From Cristatella mucedo (Eukaryota > Bryozoa > Phylactolaemata > Cristatellidae), in assembly GCA_009760855.2 (NCBI GenBank), contig WPIO01000241.1, forward strand, positions 64,001 through 128,000: DNA of 64,000 nt, written 5' to 3'. This document shows, piece by piece, positions 37,893-51,500 of the stretch; positions within the stretch are counted from its first letter, which is position 1, and each line of letters opens with the position of its first letter. The notes beneath the pieces were generated by a model, which did no database searches, had not been told where the DNA came from, and saw only the letters and a program-made list of their open reading frames with translations. A program made the position numbers and the translations under genes.

Positions 37893-40800
37893 TGCTTTAA
37901 ACAAGGTGCAGCACTCTGCTGCCAGCCCAGTGCACGCTCCGACATGCAGATTTGAAGTTTCTACATATTCCGCGATCTGCTGCGAACTCGTGCGAAACGT
38001 GTTATTTTACGTGCGAAATGCTTTAAACAAGGTGCAGCACTCTGCTGCCAGCCAGCACACGCTCCGACATGCAGATTTGAAAGTTTCTACATATTCCGCG
38101 ATCTGCTGCGAACTCGTGCGAAACGTGTTATTTTACGTGCGAAATGCTTTAAAACAAGGTGCAGCACTCTGCTGCCAGCCAGGGCACGCTCCGACATGCA
38201 GATTTGAAGTTTCTACATATTCCGCGATCTGCTGCGAACTTGTGCGAAACGTGTTATTCACGTGCGAAATGCTCAAAACAAGGTGCAGCACTCTGCTGCC
38301 AGCCAGCACACGCTCCGACATGCAGATTTGAAGTTTCTACATATTCCGCGATTTGCTGCGAAACTCGTGCGAAACGTGTTATTTACGTGCGAAATGCTTT
38401 AAACAAGTTGCATCACTCTGCTGCCAGCCAGCACACGCTCCGACATGCAGATTTGAAGTTTCTACATATTCCGCGATCTGCTGCGAACTTGTGCGAAACG
38501 TGTTATTTACGTGCGAAATGCTTTAAACAAGGTGCAGCACTCTGCTGCCAGCCAGCACACGCTCCGAATGCAGATTTGAAGTTTCTACATATTCCGCGAT
38601 CTGCTGCGAACTCGTGCGAAACGTGTTATTTACGTGCGAAATGCTTTAAACAAGGTGCAGCACTCTGCTGCCCAGCCAGAGCACGCTCCGATATGTAGAT
38701 TTGAAGTTTCTACATATTCAGCCATCTGCTGCGAACTTGTGCGAAACGTGTTATTTACGTGCGAAATGCTTTAAACATGGTGCAGCACTCTGCTGCCAGC
38801 AAGCCCACGCTCCGACACGCAGATTTGAAGTTTCTACATATTCCGCGATCTGCTGCGAACTCGTGCAAAACGTGTTATTTACGTGCGAAATGCTTTAAAC
38901 AAGGTGCAGCACTCTGCTGCCAGCAAGCGTACGCTCTGAAATGTAGATTTGAAGTTTCTACATATTCCGCGATCTGCTGCGAACTCGTGCGAAACGTGTT
39001 ATTTACGTGCGAAATGCTTTAAACAAGGTGCAGCACTCTGCTGCCAGCAAGGCACGCTCCGACATGCAGATTTGAAGTTTCTACATATTCCGCGATCTGC
39101 TGCGAACTCGTGCGAAACGTGCTTTTTACGTGCGAAATGCTTTAAACAAGGTGCAGCACTCTGCTGCCAGCCAGCGCACGCTCCGACATGCAGATTTGAA
39201 GTTTCTACATATTCCGCGATCTGCTGCGAACTCGTGCGAAACGTGTTATTTACGTGCGAAATGCTTTAAACAAGGTGCAGCACTCTGCTGCCAGCCAGCG
39301 CACGCTCCGACATGCAGATTTGAAGATTCTACATATACCGCCATCTGCTGCAAACTGGTGCGAAACGTGTTATTTACGTGCGAAATGCTTTAAACATTGT
39401 GCAGCACTCTGCTGCCAGCAAGCGCACGCTCCGACTTGCAGATTTGATGTTTCTACATATTCTGCGATCTGCTGCGAACTCGTGATACACGTGTTACTTA
39501 CGTGCGAAATGCTTTAAACATGGTGCAGCACTCTGCTGCCAGCCAGCGCACGCTCCGACATGCAGATTTAAAATTTCTAGATATTCAGCAATATGCTGAG
39601 AACTCGTGCGAAACGTGTTTATTACGTGCGAAATGCTTAAACAAGGTGCAGCACTCTGCTGCCAGCAAGCGCACGCTCCGACAAGCAGATTTGAAGTTTC
39701 TACATATTCCGCGATCTGCTGCGAACTCGTGCGAAACGTGTTATTTACGTGCGAAATGCTTTAAACAAGGTGCAGCACTCTGCTGCCAGCAAGCACACGC
39801 TCCGACATGCAGATTTGAAGTTTCTACATATTCCGCGATCTGCTGCAAACTCGTGCGAAACGTGTTATTTACGTGCGAAATGCTTTAAACAAGGTGCAGC
39901 ACTCTGCTGCCAGCCAGCGCACGCTCCGACATGCAGATTTGAAGTTTCTACATATTCCGCGATCTGCTGCGAACTCGTGCGAAACGTGTTATTTACGAGT
40001 GCGAAATGCTTTAAACAAGGTGCAGCACTCTGCTGCCAGCCAGTACACGCTCCGACATGCAGATTTGAAGTTTCTACATATTCCGCGATCTGCTGCGAAC
40101 TCGTGCGAAACGTGTTATTTACGTGCGAAATGCTTTAAACAAGGTCCAGCACTCTGCTGCCAGCAAGCTCACGCTCCGACATGCAGATTTGAAGTTTCTA
40201 CATATTCCGCGATCTGCTGGGAACTAGTGCGAAACGTGTTATTTACGTGCGAAATTCTTTAAACAAGGTGCAGCACTCTGCTGCCAGCAAGGTCACGCTC
40301 CGACATGCAGATTTGAAGTTTCTACGTATTCCGCGATCTGCTGCGAACTCGTGCGAAACGTGTTATTTACGTGCGAAATGCTTTAAACAAGGTGCAGCAC
40401 TCTGCTGCCAGCCAGCACACGCTCCGATATGCAGATTTGAAGTTTCTACATATTCCGCGATCTGCTGCGAACTCGTGCGAAACGTGTTTTTTACGTGCGA
40501 AATGCTTTAAAAAACATGGGTGCAGCACTCTGCTGCCAGCCAGCAGGCACGCTCCGACATGCAGATTTGAAGTTTCTACATATTCCGCGATCTGCTGCGA
40601 ACTCGTGCGAAAACGTGTTATTTACGTGCGAAATGCTTTAAACAAGCTGCAGCACTCTGCTGCCAGCCACCATACGCTCCGACATGCAGATTTGAAGTTT
40701 CTACATATTCCGCGATCTGCTGCGAACTCGTGCGAAACGTGTTATTTACGTGCGAAATGCTTTAAACAAGGTGCAGCACTCTGCTGCCAGCCAGCGCACG

Positions 40801-42525
40801 CTCCGACATGTAGATTTGACGTTTATACATATTCCGCGATCTGCTGCGAACTCGTGCGAAACGTGTTATTTACGTGCGAAATGCTTTAAACAAGGTGCAG
40901 CACTCTGCTGCCAGCAAGCTCACGCTTCGACATGCAGATTTGAAGTTTCTACATATTCCGCGATCTGCTGCAAACTGGAGCAAAACGTGTTATTTACGTG
41001 CGAAATGCTTTAAACAAGGTGCAGCACTCTGCTGCCAGCCAGCTCACGCTCCGACATGCAGATTTGAAGTTTCTACATATTCCGCGATCTGCTGCTAACT
41101 TGTGCGAAACGTGTTATTTACGTGCGAAATGCTTAAACAAGGTGCAGCACTCTGCTGCCAGCAAGCTCACGCTCCGACATGCAGATTTGAAGTTTCTACA
41201 TATTCCGCGATCTGCCGCGAACTCGTGCGAAACGTGTTATTTACGTGCGAAATGCTGTAAACAAGGTGCAGCACTCTGCTGCCAGCAAGCTCACGCTCCG
41301 ACATGCAGATTTGAAGTTTCTACATATTCAGCGATCTGCTGGGAACTAGTGCGAAACGTGTTATTTACGTGCGAAATGCCTTGAACAAGGTGCAGCACTC
41401 TGCTGCCAGCAAGCCACACGCTCCGACATGCAGATTTGAAGTTCTCTACATATTCCGCGATCTGCTGCGAACTTGTGCGAAACGTGTTATTTACGTGCGA
41501 AATGCTTTAAACAAGGTGCAGCACTCTGCTGCAAGCCAGCCCACGCTCCGATATGCAGATTTGAAGTTTCTACATATTCCGCGATCTGCTGCGAACTCGT
41601 GCGAAACGTGTTATTTACGTGCGAAATGCTTTAAACAATGTGCAGCACTCTGCTGCCAGCCAGGGCACGCTCCGACATGCAGATTTGAAGTTTCTACATA
41701 TTCCGCGATCTGCTGCGAACGTGGGCGGCACGTGTTATTTACGTGCGAAATGCTTTAAACATGGTGCAGCACTCTGCTGCCAGTCAGCGCACAGCTCCGA
41801 CATGCAGATTTGAAGTTTCTACATATTCCGCGATCTGCTGCGAACTCGTGCGAAACGTGTTATTTACGTGCGAAATGCTTTAAACATGGTGCAGCACTCT
41901 GCTGCCAGTCAGCGCACGCTCCGACATGCAGATTTGAAGTTTCTAGATATTCCGCGATCTGCTGTGAACTCGTGCGAAACGTGTTATTTACGTGCGAAAT
42001 GCTTTTAAACAAGGTGCAGCACTCTGCTGCCAGCCAGACCACGCTCCGACATGCAGATTTGAAGTTTCTACATATTCCGCGATCTGCTGCGAACTCGTGC
42101 GAAACGTGTTATTTACGTGCGAAATGCGTTAAACAAGGTGCAGCACTCTGCTGCCAGCCAGGGCACGCTCCGACATGCAGATTTGAAGTTTCTACATATT
42201 CCGCGATCTGCTGCGAACTCGTGCGAAACGTGTTATTTACGTGCGAAATGCTTTAAACAAGATACAGCACTCTGCTGCCAGCCAGCGCACGCTCCGAAAT
42301 GTAGATTTGAAGTTTCTACATATTCCGCGATCTGCTGCGAACTCGTGCGAAACGTGTTGTTTACGTGCGAAATGCTTTAAACAAGGTGCAGCACTCTGCT
42401 GCGAGCTAGCACACGCTCTGACATGCAGATTTGAAGTTTCTACATATTCCGCGATCTGCCGCGAACTCGTGCGAAACGTGTTATTTACGTGCGAAATGCT
42501 TTAGACATGGTGCAGCACTCTGCTG

Positions 42526-45500
42526 CCAAGCCAGCCACACGCTTCCGACATGCAGATTTGACCTTTTCTACATATTCCGCGATCTGCTGCGACTAGTTGC
42601 GAAACGTCGTTATTTACGTGCGAAATGCTTTAAAACAAGGTGCAGCACTCTGCTGCACAGCCAGCACACGCTCCGACATGCAGATTGAATTTTCTACATA
42701 TTCAACGATCTGCTGCGAAACTGGTGCGAAACGTGTTATTATTTACGTGGCGAAATTGCTTTAAACAAGGTGCAGCACTCTGCTACCAGCCAGCCCCTAC
42801 GCTCCGACAGTGCAGATTTGAAGTTTTCTAGCAATATTCCGCGATCTGCTGCAAAACTGTGGCGAAACGGGTTTAGTTGATACGTGATCAAATGCTCTTA
42901 ACATTGGGTGCAAGCACTGTGCTTGCCAGCAAGCATACTGTTCCTGCATGCCGATTTGAAGTTTCTACATATTCCGCGATACTGCATGCGAACTCGTGGC
43001 ACAAACGTGTTATTTACGATGCGAAAATTGCTCTACACAAGGGGGGGGGTTGGCAGCACTTCACTGCCATCAAAGCTCACAGCTTCCGACTTGTCGGTGT
43101 TTGGAACTTTCCTACAGATTCCGCGATCTGCTTTGCTCGTCGTGTCGACGTGTTAGTTACTGACGCAAGAATGCTCATTGGGTAACAACAGTGCAGCACC
43201 TGCTGCCAGTCCAGGTCACGCTTCCGCACGGCAAGATTATGAATTTTCTACTATCCGGCCATCTGCTTCACCTGCGCGGCACTGGGTTTCTTTACGTGGA
43301 GCGGAATCTTAAAACATAGGTTGTCAGCACTCTGCTGCAACCCCACACACTCTCCGACATGCAGAATCTGAACTTTCACCAATTTCCGCGATCTCGCTGC
43401 GACCTTTGGTGCCTGCAAAACCATTATTTACTTGCGAATGGCTTCATCAAGGCGACCCGCACTCTCCAGCAAGCCAGCACACGCTCCCCCCGCAGATTTT
43501 GACTTCCATATTTACGAGTTCACGCGATCATTCTGGCACACTGTTGTTGCGTCAACGTACACTCGCTAATTGTACGGGTGCTAGAAAACTGCTTTTAAAA
43601 TAAGACTCAGCAAACCATCCATGCCGGCCAGCAACTGCTTATCGCCTACGACATGCAGTATTATCGGAGTTTCCTACAAATTACCCCGCTCGATTTGCCT
43701 TTTACGAATTGGTGGCGAAACAGTGATTATTCTACGTCGAACATGCTTTGATAAACGAGTACGCACGCACTCCTGCTGCAAGCCACAACAGCGCTCGACC
43801 ATGCAACTTTTGAAACATTACTCATACAGATGATCCCGAATCATTCTGCGTGCAAACCCGGAGCGTCGCAAAACGCTACGGTTATTTTACGTGCAAATAA
43901 TGACGTTACAAAACCAAGGTGATAGCTCCCCTCTGGCTGCCAAACCCCGCACCGCTCCGATATTCAGCCAGAACTTATGACCTCTTGCTCTACGAACTCT
44001 ACCGCGATACGCTGGCGCAAACTCGTGCGAGAACGTGTTATTATAGCGCGATTTGACATTATTACACCATAGCTGCCAGCACAGTCTGCGCCAGCAAGCG
44101 CCGCTCAATGCATGCCAGATGTGTAATTCTGCATATTCCGCCATCCTGGGTGCGAAATTCGTGCGAAAGTGTGTTTTATTTTCGTGGGCTAAAATGCTCT
44201 AATCAGGGGTGGTACAGGCACCTTCCTCCTGAGGCCTACGTCAGCGATTACCACGGCACCTTCGTGACATTCAGATTTTAAAGTTTTTTCTACCCGAGTC
44301 CGAGAATCTGGTGGCGGACAAACTTTCTGGCGAAACGGAAACGTGTTTAAGTTTACGTGACCGAAATTGCTTTTTAAAGAAGGTGGCAGTCCGCCTTCAC
44401 TGTTGCCAGGCCAGCGCACGCCTCCTAGCCCGACTTCAGATTTTGTAAGTGTTTCTACCAGTATTCCGCAATCTGTGTTTTTTTTTCGAACCATCCGTGG
44501 CGAAACGTGTTATTTCACGTGGCGAAAATGCGGGCTTTTTAAACAGAAGTGCAGGCAGCACATCTGGGGGCAAGCCAGGCCAGAATCGCACAGCTGCTCC
44601 CGACATGCATGATTTGAAGTTTCTAGACATATTTCCGCGATCTGCTGCGAAACTTCGTGCGGGAAACTTGTTGTTTATTTACGTGCGAAATTGGTTTTAA
44701 ACAGGATCAGGGTCACATAATCTGGCTGTCCATCAAAAGCATCACGGCTGCCCCGAACATGCAATTTGAAGTTTTCTACATTAGTTCGCCGATCTGCTGC
44801 GAACTCGTGCGAAAACGTGGTTTTTTTTTACGTAGGCGAAACTGCTTTAAAGCAAGGGTGGCAGCACTCTGCTGCCAGCCAGGCGTACTGCACGCTCCGA
44901 CGAATGCAGATTTGAAGTTTTCTACACTATTCCGCGATCTGGCTGCGAAACTCGAGTGGCGAAACGTGTTAGGGGGTTTACGTGCGAAATGCTTTAAACA
45001 ACAGGTTCAGCACTCTGCCCGACATGCAGATTTGAAGTTTCTACATATTCCGCGATCTGCCGCGAATTGGTGCGAAACGTGTTATTTACGTGCGAAATGC
45101 TTTAAACAAGGTGCAGCACTCTGCTGCAAGAAAACGTTTTAATATAGTTACGATTGCGAAATGCTTTTAAACAAGGTGCTGCACAGCACTCTGTCTGCTG
45201 CCAGCCAGGCAACATCCTGGCGATCAAATGCAGAATCTCGAACTTTCTACATAAATTGTCGCCGCATTTTCTGGGGGCAGAGAACTCCGTGGGCGAAACG
45301 TGTTTATTTACGGTGCGAATGCCTTTTAAAACAAGGTGCTGCACTCCAGTGCACTCTGGCGTGCAAGCCGAGGCGCACTGCGCTCCGAAATTCATGGCAG
45401 ATTTTGAAGTTTCTACATATTCCCGCGATTTCTGCTGCGAACTCTCGTGCCGCGGAAACCGTGTGTTTTTTTTTTATTTACGTGCGAAATGCCTTTAAAC

Positions 45501-48500
45501 AAGGTGGCAGCACTCTGCTTGCAAGCAAGCATGCACAGCGCTTCTACGACATGTAGATTGGAACTTTTTCTACAGAGTATTTCCAGCGATCTGCGACCGC
45601 GAGAAGGTGTGGTTGCGGAAACGTGTTATTTACGGTTTACGAAAAACAAGCGAAAAATGCATTTAACTACATGGTGGCTAGGGCACGGCGTCTGCTGCCA
45701 GCAATTCGGGCTCACGCTCCGACATGCAGATTTGAAGATTTTTCTACATATTCGGGCGCGATCTGCTGCGATTTGGGGTAGCGAAACGACGTTATTATTA
45801 TTTTACGTGCGAAACTGATGCTTTTCTTAAACATGGTGGAGCAGCACTCTGCTGCCAGCCAAGCACACGCACCTCTCTCGCGACCATGCAGATTTGAACT
45901 TCATTTACAGATTTCCGGGCGATCTGCTGCGAACTCGTGCGAAACGTGTTATTTTCGTGCGAAATGCTTTAAACAAGGTGCAGCACTCTGCTGCCAGCAA
46001 GCGCACGCTCCGACATGCAGATTTGAAGTTTCTACATATTTCCGCGATCTTGCCTGCGAACTCGTGCGAAAAACGTGTTATTTAGCGTGCGAACTAATGC
46101 TTCTTTTGGACACATGGTGCGAGTCACTCTGCTGTCAGCCAGCTCGCACGCTCCGAGGCATGCAGTCTTTGAAGTTTCTAGCACGCGATCTTCCGCGAGT
46201 CGTGATGGTGGCGAAGCGCTACGCTGGTGCGAAACGATTGTGTATTTCACGTGCTGCGAAATGCTTATGTAAACAAGGTGCAGCACTCTGGCTGCCAGCA
46301 AGGGCACGCTTCCGACATGCAGATTTCGACTTTGAAGGTTTTACTTCAAGTATTCCGCTGACGTCTCGCATTGAGAACTGGTAAACTGTGCGAAAGCGTG
46401 TTATTTACGTGCGAAATGCTTTAAACAAGGGGCATGCACTCGGGCTGCAGTGGCAAGCCAGCTCACCCGCTCCGACATTGCTACAGATTTGAAATGTTTT
46501 CGACATATTCCGCGTATCTGGTGCGAACTGGTGCGAAACGTGTGATTTTCGTGCTGAAATGGCTTTAAACCGCATAGGTGGGGTGAAAGCACTCTGTCTG
46601 CAAGTCAGCCTCACGCTCCGACATGCAGATTTGAAGTTTCTTACAAGGGGTCCGCGATCTGCTGGCCGAACTTGTGGCGTGCGAAACGTGTTATTTACGT
46701 GCGAAAATGCTTGTAAACAAGGCTGCAGCACTGCTGCACATCTGCCAGAACAGGTAGGTCGCGCTCCGACATGCAGATTTGAAGTTTCTACAATTCTCCC
46801 GCGATCTGGTGCGAACTCCTGTTGTCGAGCAACGTGTTATTTACGTGGCGAAATGATTTAAATCAAGGTGTGCCAGCACTCGGCTGCCGCCAGGGCAAGC
46901 TCCGACATGCAGATTGCATTGGTTCAAAGGTTATCTACATATTCCCGCGATCTGCGTGGCGACTGCTTGTTGCGAACAGATTGTTATTATTTACGTGCGA
47001 AATGCTGTTTAAAACTGGTGGAGCAGGCACTCTGGCTGCATCAGCACAGTGCACGCTCTCGACATGCAGATTTGAAGTTTATACAGATTCGCGCGATGCT
47101 GCTGGCGAAGACTGGGTGCGAACCGTGTTGGTTTTTACGGTGCGAAATGCTTTACTTTTAAACAAGGTATGCACTAGTACTGCAAGCCAGCAAGCGCCGC
47201 TCCGACATGCAGATTTGAAGTTTCTATCCATAATATTCCAAAGCGATCTTGCTGCGAACTCGTGCGAAACGTGTTATTTACGCGATGCGAAATGCTTTAA
47301 ATAGCATGGTGGCAGCACTCTGCTGCCAGTCAAGCGGCACGCGGCCGACATCGACATGTCAGATTTGAAAGTTTCTAGATCGAACATTTTGGGCGATCGC
47401 TTTCTGGTGCTCAAGAGAAATATCGTGGCGAAAAGCGTGTTATTTATTTACGTGCGAAATGCTTTAAACATGTTGCAGCACTCTCTGCATCCTGCCATCG
47501 GGCCGTGGCACGCTCCGACATGCAGATTTGTGAAGTTTCTTATGCATATTCCGGGCAGATCGATTCTGTGCGAATTGGTCGTGCGAAACGTGTTATTTGC
47601 GTGGGCGAAATGCTTTAATGTCGTTTATTGGGCAGTGGCAGCACTCTGCTGCCAGCAGCGGCACGCTCTCGACATGCAGATTTGAAGGGTTTCTCACATA
47701 TCCCGGCGATGTCTGCTGCGAGTCTCGTGCGAAAGTTTGTTATTACGTGGTGCGAAATGCTTTGTAAACATAGGTGCAGAACTCTGCTGCTATTCAGCAA
47801 GCCGCACGACGGGCTCCGACATGCAAGATTTGAAGTTTCTTACATATTTTTCCGATCTGGTGGCTTGCGTAAAGTCCTGTGCGCGAAACGTGGTTAGTTA
47901 TTTACGTGGGCGCGAATGGCTTTAAACAAGGTGCAGCAGCTCTGGCTGACCAGGCAGGGCGGACACGCTCGCGACATGCAGAATTTGAACAGTTTTTATC
48001 GAGATTCCGCGATCTGGCTGCGAACTTCGTGCGAAACGTGTGATTACGTTGCGAAATGCTTTAAACAAGGTGCAGCACAATGATCGGCAGCAAGCCCGCA
48101 CGCATTCCGAACATGCAGATTTGAAAGTTATCTACATGTAGGGGCAACTCTGCTTTGCGAACTCGTTGCTGATAACGTGGGGCTTATTTCACGGGTGCGA
48201 AATGGCTTGATAGAACAGGCGCAGCACGCGCTTCGTGATGCGCAGTGCAAACGTATTTGACGATTCTATGTTTCCGATGTTGAAGTCGATGTCTACGATT
48301 AGTCCGCGCATTCTGGTGCGAAACTAGAGTAGTGTCCGAAATTTGTATGTACGTGCGAAATGCTTTAAACAATGTGCAGCACTCTGCGGCCAGTCAGCGC
48401 ACGCTCCGTACATTGCAGATTTTAGCTTTACTACATATTCACGCGATCTTGCTGCGATCGCACTCAGCCGCGTGCCGTAAAACGTGTTGTTTAACGTGCG

Positions 48501-51500
48501 AAATGCTTTTTACAGGGGACATGGTTGCAGCACCCTCTGTCTGGGGCATTAGGAGAATGTTGACAGGTCATGCTCCGACATGCAGATTTGAAGTTTCTAA
48601 CAACTATTCCGCAGATCTGGTGGCCCGAACTCGTGGCGAACGTGGTTATTTACGTGGGCGAAAATGCTTTAAACAAGTGGTGACAGCTCCTCTGTCTGCG
48701 CCGTCACCAGGCTCACGCTCCGAACATGGCAGATTTGAAGTTTATAGCATACATATTGGCCCGCGATCTGCCGCCACGGGGTTGCGGTGCGAAACGTGTT
48801 ATTTTAGCGTGGCAGAAATGCTTTAAACAATGTGCATCGAACTCTACTGACAAGCCTCGCAGGGCCTCCGAACATGGCTGAATTTGAACTTTCTACAGCA
48901 TCTCCGCGATGCTGCCTGCGACAGAACTCAGTGGGGCCGAGAAGCGTTTATTTTTACTAGTGCGAAATGTCTGCTATATCTAAGGGAAAAAGGGCACTCT
49001 GCTGCACAGCCAGGCTCAAACAGCAGGGCTGCGGGCGATCATGCAGCATTTGAAGTTTTTTTCTACAGATTCGGCGCTATGTGCTGGCGAAACTGCGTGG
49101 CGAAACGTTTATTGTTAATTGCGTGTGCGAAAACACTAACTTAATTAAACATGTGTGGCAGCACTCTGCCTGCCACTTGGCAGAAGCAGCCCGTCCCGGT
49201 ACATGGCAGATTTTGAAATTGTTTCCTTACCTCTTCAATAGTTTTGGATCTTCCGCGAGTTGGTCGTTTAAAACGTGTTATTTTAACGTGGCGACTCTTC
49301 TATTCAACAAGGGTCTTGGCAGCTTTCTGGCTCTCGTAGCAAGCAGCACGCTTCTCGTGACATTGCATGATTTGGCTTCATTTTTATCACTATGTGCGGG
49401 GGGGTCGATCCTGCTGCGAATCATGGACCGAACGTGGTTTTTTCTTTTACCTTTGGCGAAAGCTTTAAAACATGGTGGGGCAGCGATCTCTGCTGCGCAG
49501 TTTACCACACTGCTTCGACATGCAGATTTGTCACCTTCTACACATGTCCGCATCTGTTGCCGGAACTCGTTGCGAAACGGGTTATTTAACGTGCGAAAAT
49601 GCTTCCTTACAAGTGGCTATTTAGCAGCTGTGGGCATGGGGCGTCGCAAGCACAACGCTTCGGGAGCAGACCTATGTCGATTTTGCGAGTTTTGCGCCTA
49701 CATAGTCCGCGATCTGGTCTGCGAAACTTTGTGGGGGGCGAAAGCGGGTTAGTTTAACGTGGTCAAAATGGGGCGTTTAAATAATTAGACATGGGTGCAG
49801 CACTTACTCTCTGCCGTGCAGGGCCCTATCAGCCTGGCCTCAGACAATTCAAGATTTGAGATTTTGCCTCAATATTTTCCGGCGAATCGGTGTTGGGACT
49901 AACGCGAAACGTGGGCTACATTCATGTTATACGTGCGAATGTATTCAACAAGGTCATGGGCAGTCACAATTGCTGCTAGCAAGCGTTACGCTCCGACCTC
50001 AGGATTAGGAAAGTCTTTACCTTTCCGGATACTGCTGGGACTATGTGCGAACGGTTCAATCTAACTCAAAAGGGAAATCGTATGGGGGGGAGCCGGGAGT
50101 ATTCCAAAAACACAAAAGGAAGCAGGGGAACAGTGGTAGGTCATCACCGGATTTAAACTCAAAGCCGGCAGATCAGAAAAAAAAAACACAACCAAAAACT
50201 GTTGTGGGCGTCTTGGAAGTCCGGGTCGGAAACGGGCTAAAGCCTGTGGGTGGTGACACTGGCGTAACAATGTACTAGGGAGGAATCGGGGGCAACAACG
50301 TTATTTTCGGCGTGCAAAATTGGCTGTTAAACAAATGGGTTGCAGAACGCTGTCTGTGGGGGGCCGCAATCGCACGCTGCGCGACATGTCATATTTTGGA
50401 AGTTTCCTAGTCGATAGTGCGGCGCTACTGCTTGACTGTCAAACGCAGTTGCTGTTTAACGACAGCATTCTTTTTATTAACGTGGGGCGATAATTGCGTC
50501 CTATATGCACGGGAGCTTGCACTCTGGTCTGCGGTCGTCAAGGCACTCACTTCGCGAGAACATGCAGAAATTGGAGCTATTACCTTAACATGCATGTGGA
50601 TCCCGGCGTATCTGGTGCGAACTCACCTGGGCGTAAACGTGTTCTTTTACGTGGCAAGAAAATGGGCTATAAAGTCCTGGTGTGCAGCCGGTCTGGCTCC
50701 GCTAGTTATAGCTCGTCTCCTCGACATGACAAAAATTTGTCTAAGGGTATATCTACATTCGCACGATGAATCCAACGGTGGCGTAACTGCGCGGTGGCGA
50801 AACGTTTATTTTGGTGCGTGTCGCGAATGATGCTCTTATCATGGTGCTCGCATCTGGCACTCTGGGCTAGGCCTCGTCAGCGCATTGCGCTGGGCGACAT
50901 GCAGATGTGAACGTTCTACATATTCTGCGCGAATCATGGTGGAACCTGCCACAGTGCGACAATTGGGGCGTGTTATTTCCGTGGCAAATGCTTTAAACAT
51001 GGTGAAGCACTCGCTCTTGCTTGGCCTACTAGTCAGGCCCACGCTGGCCGATAATGCGGAGTTGAACGTGTCCTACATAATTGCTCGGGGAGTGCTGGGT
51101 TGAATCGAGTGCGAAAGGCAGTTTTTTTTATTCACGTGCGAATGGCTTTAATCCATAGTGGCACGGGCATCTGCGGGGGGGGGGGCTGCCCGAAGTGGGG
51201 CAGCGGCAAGGTCCTGCGGCCGTCATGGCCAGATTGGGATACCGTTTGCAGTTTTATATTCCCGCGGATGCTTCCGGCATGGCTGCGCGACATCCGTGCA
51301 AAAGCCGTGTTTACTTACCGTGCGAAAATTGCTTTAAAGGGCTGGTGGCAGAACTGCTGGGGGGCTAAGCCTATCGGCGCAGGCCTCCGCAATGCAGATT
51401 TTGAAGTTTTGTACATATTCCGCTGCGATCTGGTGCGAACTCTTTGAAAACTTGTTCTTTAGCGTGCGAAATGCTGCTAATATGGTGGCTGCCGCTCTGC

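Larger units (their letters stand above)
37781..37904 (+). repeat. Reference monomer identical to the inferred consensus
   Basis: This 124-bp copy matches the majority base at every position I compared and serves as a reference. Phased from GGTGCAGCAC, it contains an inverted repeat at positions 4-18, TCTGCTGC at 11-18 and again at 71-78, TGCGAA at 76, 86 and 106, a CGTGCGAAA direct repeat at 84 and 104, and ends with TTTAAACAA. Composition is 33 C, 28 G and 63 A+T, with 10 CpG dinucleotides. The unit is shorter than a nucleosomal repeat. I do not recognise it as a known satellite family, tRNA, 5S rRNA or SINE. Confidence 0.95.
1..42525 (+). repeat. 124-bp satellite array, clean arm (about 343 monomers)
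   Basis: A head-to-tail tandem array. Landmarks such as GGTGCAGCACTCTGCTGCC, GATTTGAAGTTTCTACATAT and TTATTTACGTGCGAAATGC recur every 124 bp with few indels, for example at successive 124-bp steps through 7,977-8,350 and 39,130-39,254. All monomers I read are in the same orientation, and I saw no inverted copy. The first base lies inside a monomer, so the array continues to the left. No gene or recognisable transposable element interrupts it. Divergence is mostly single-base substitutions at recurrent diagnostic positions, so subfamilies can be defined. Tandem satellite DNA is certain. A centromeric, pericentromeric or subtelomeric location is inference. Confidence 0.98.
34401..42525 (+). repeat. 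Homogeneous type A satellite domain, right part of clean arm
   Basis: About 65 monomers near consensus. Compared with the domain on the left, TCTAGA is almost absent: I see it only near 39,577 and 41,943. The ATGCTCAAAAC tail is also nearly absent. Minor clusters of small indels occur around 34,930, 35,650-35,890 and 37,270-38,150. The right limit is set where indels begin to accumulate, at about 42,526. Confidence 0.85.

Noticed and set aside
1-42525. CRISPR array
   Set aside because: The whole 124-bp unit is conserved. There is no alternation of constant short repeats with unique spacers, and there are no cas genes.
49081-49752. 223-codon open frame in error-rich block 1
   Set aside because: Lies where satellite landmarks are still traceable under heavy noise. 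Hydrophobic runs come from inserted T residues.
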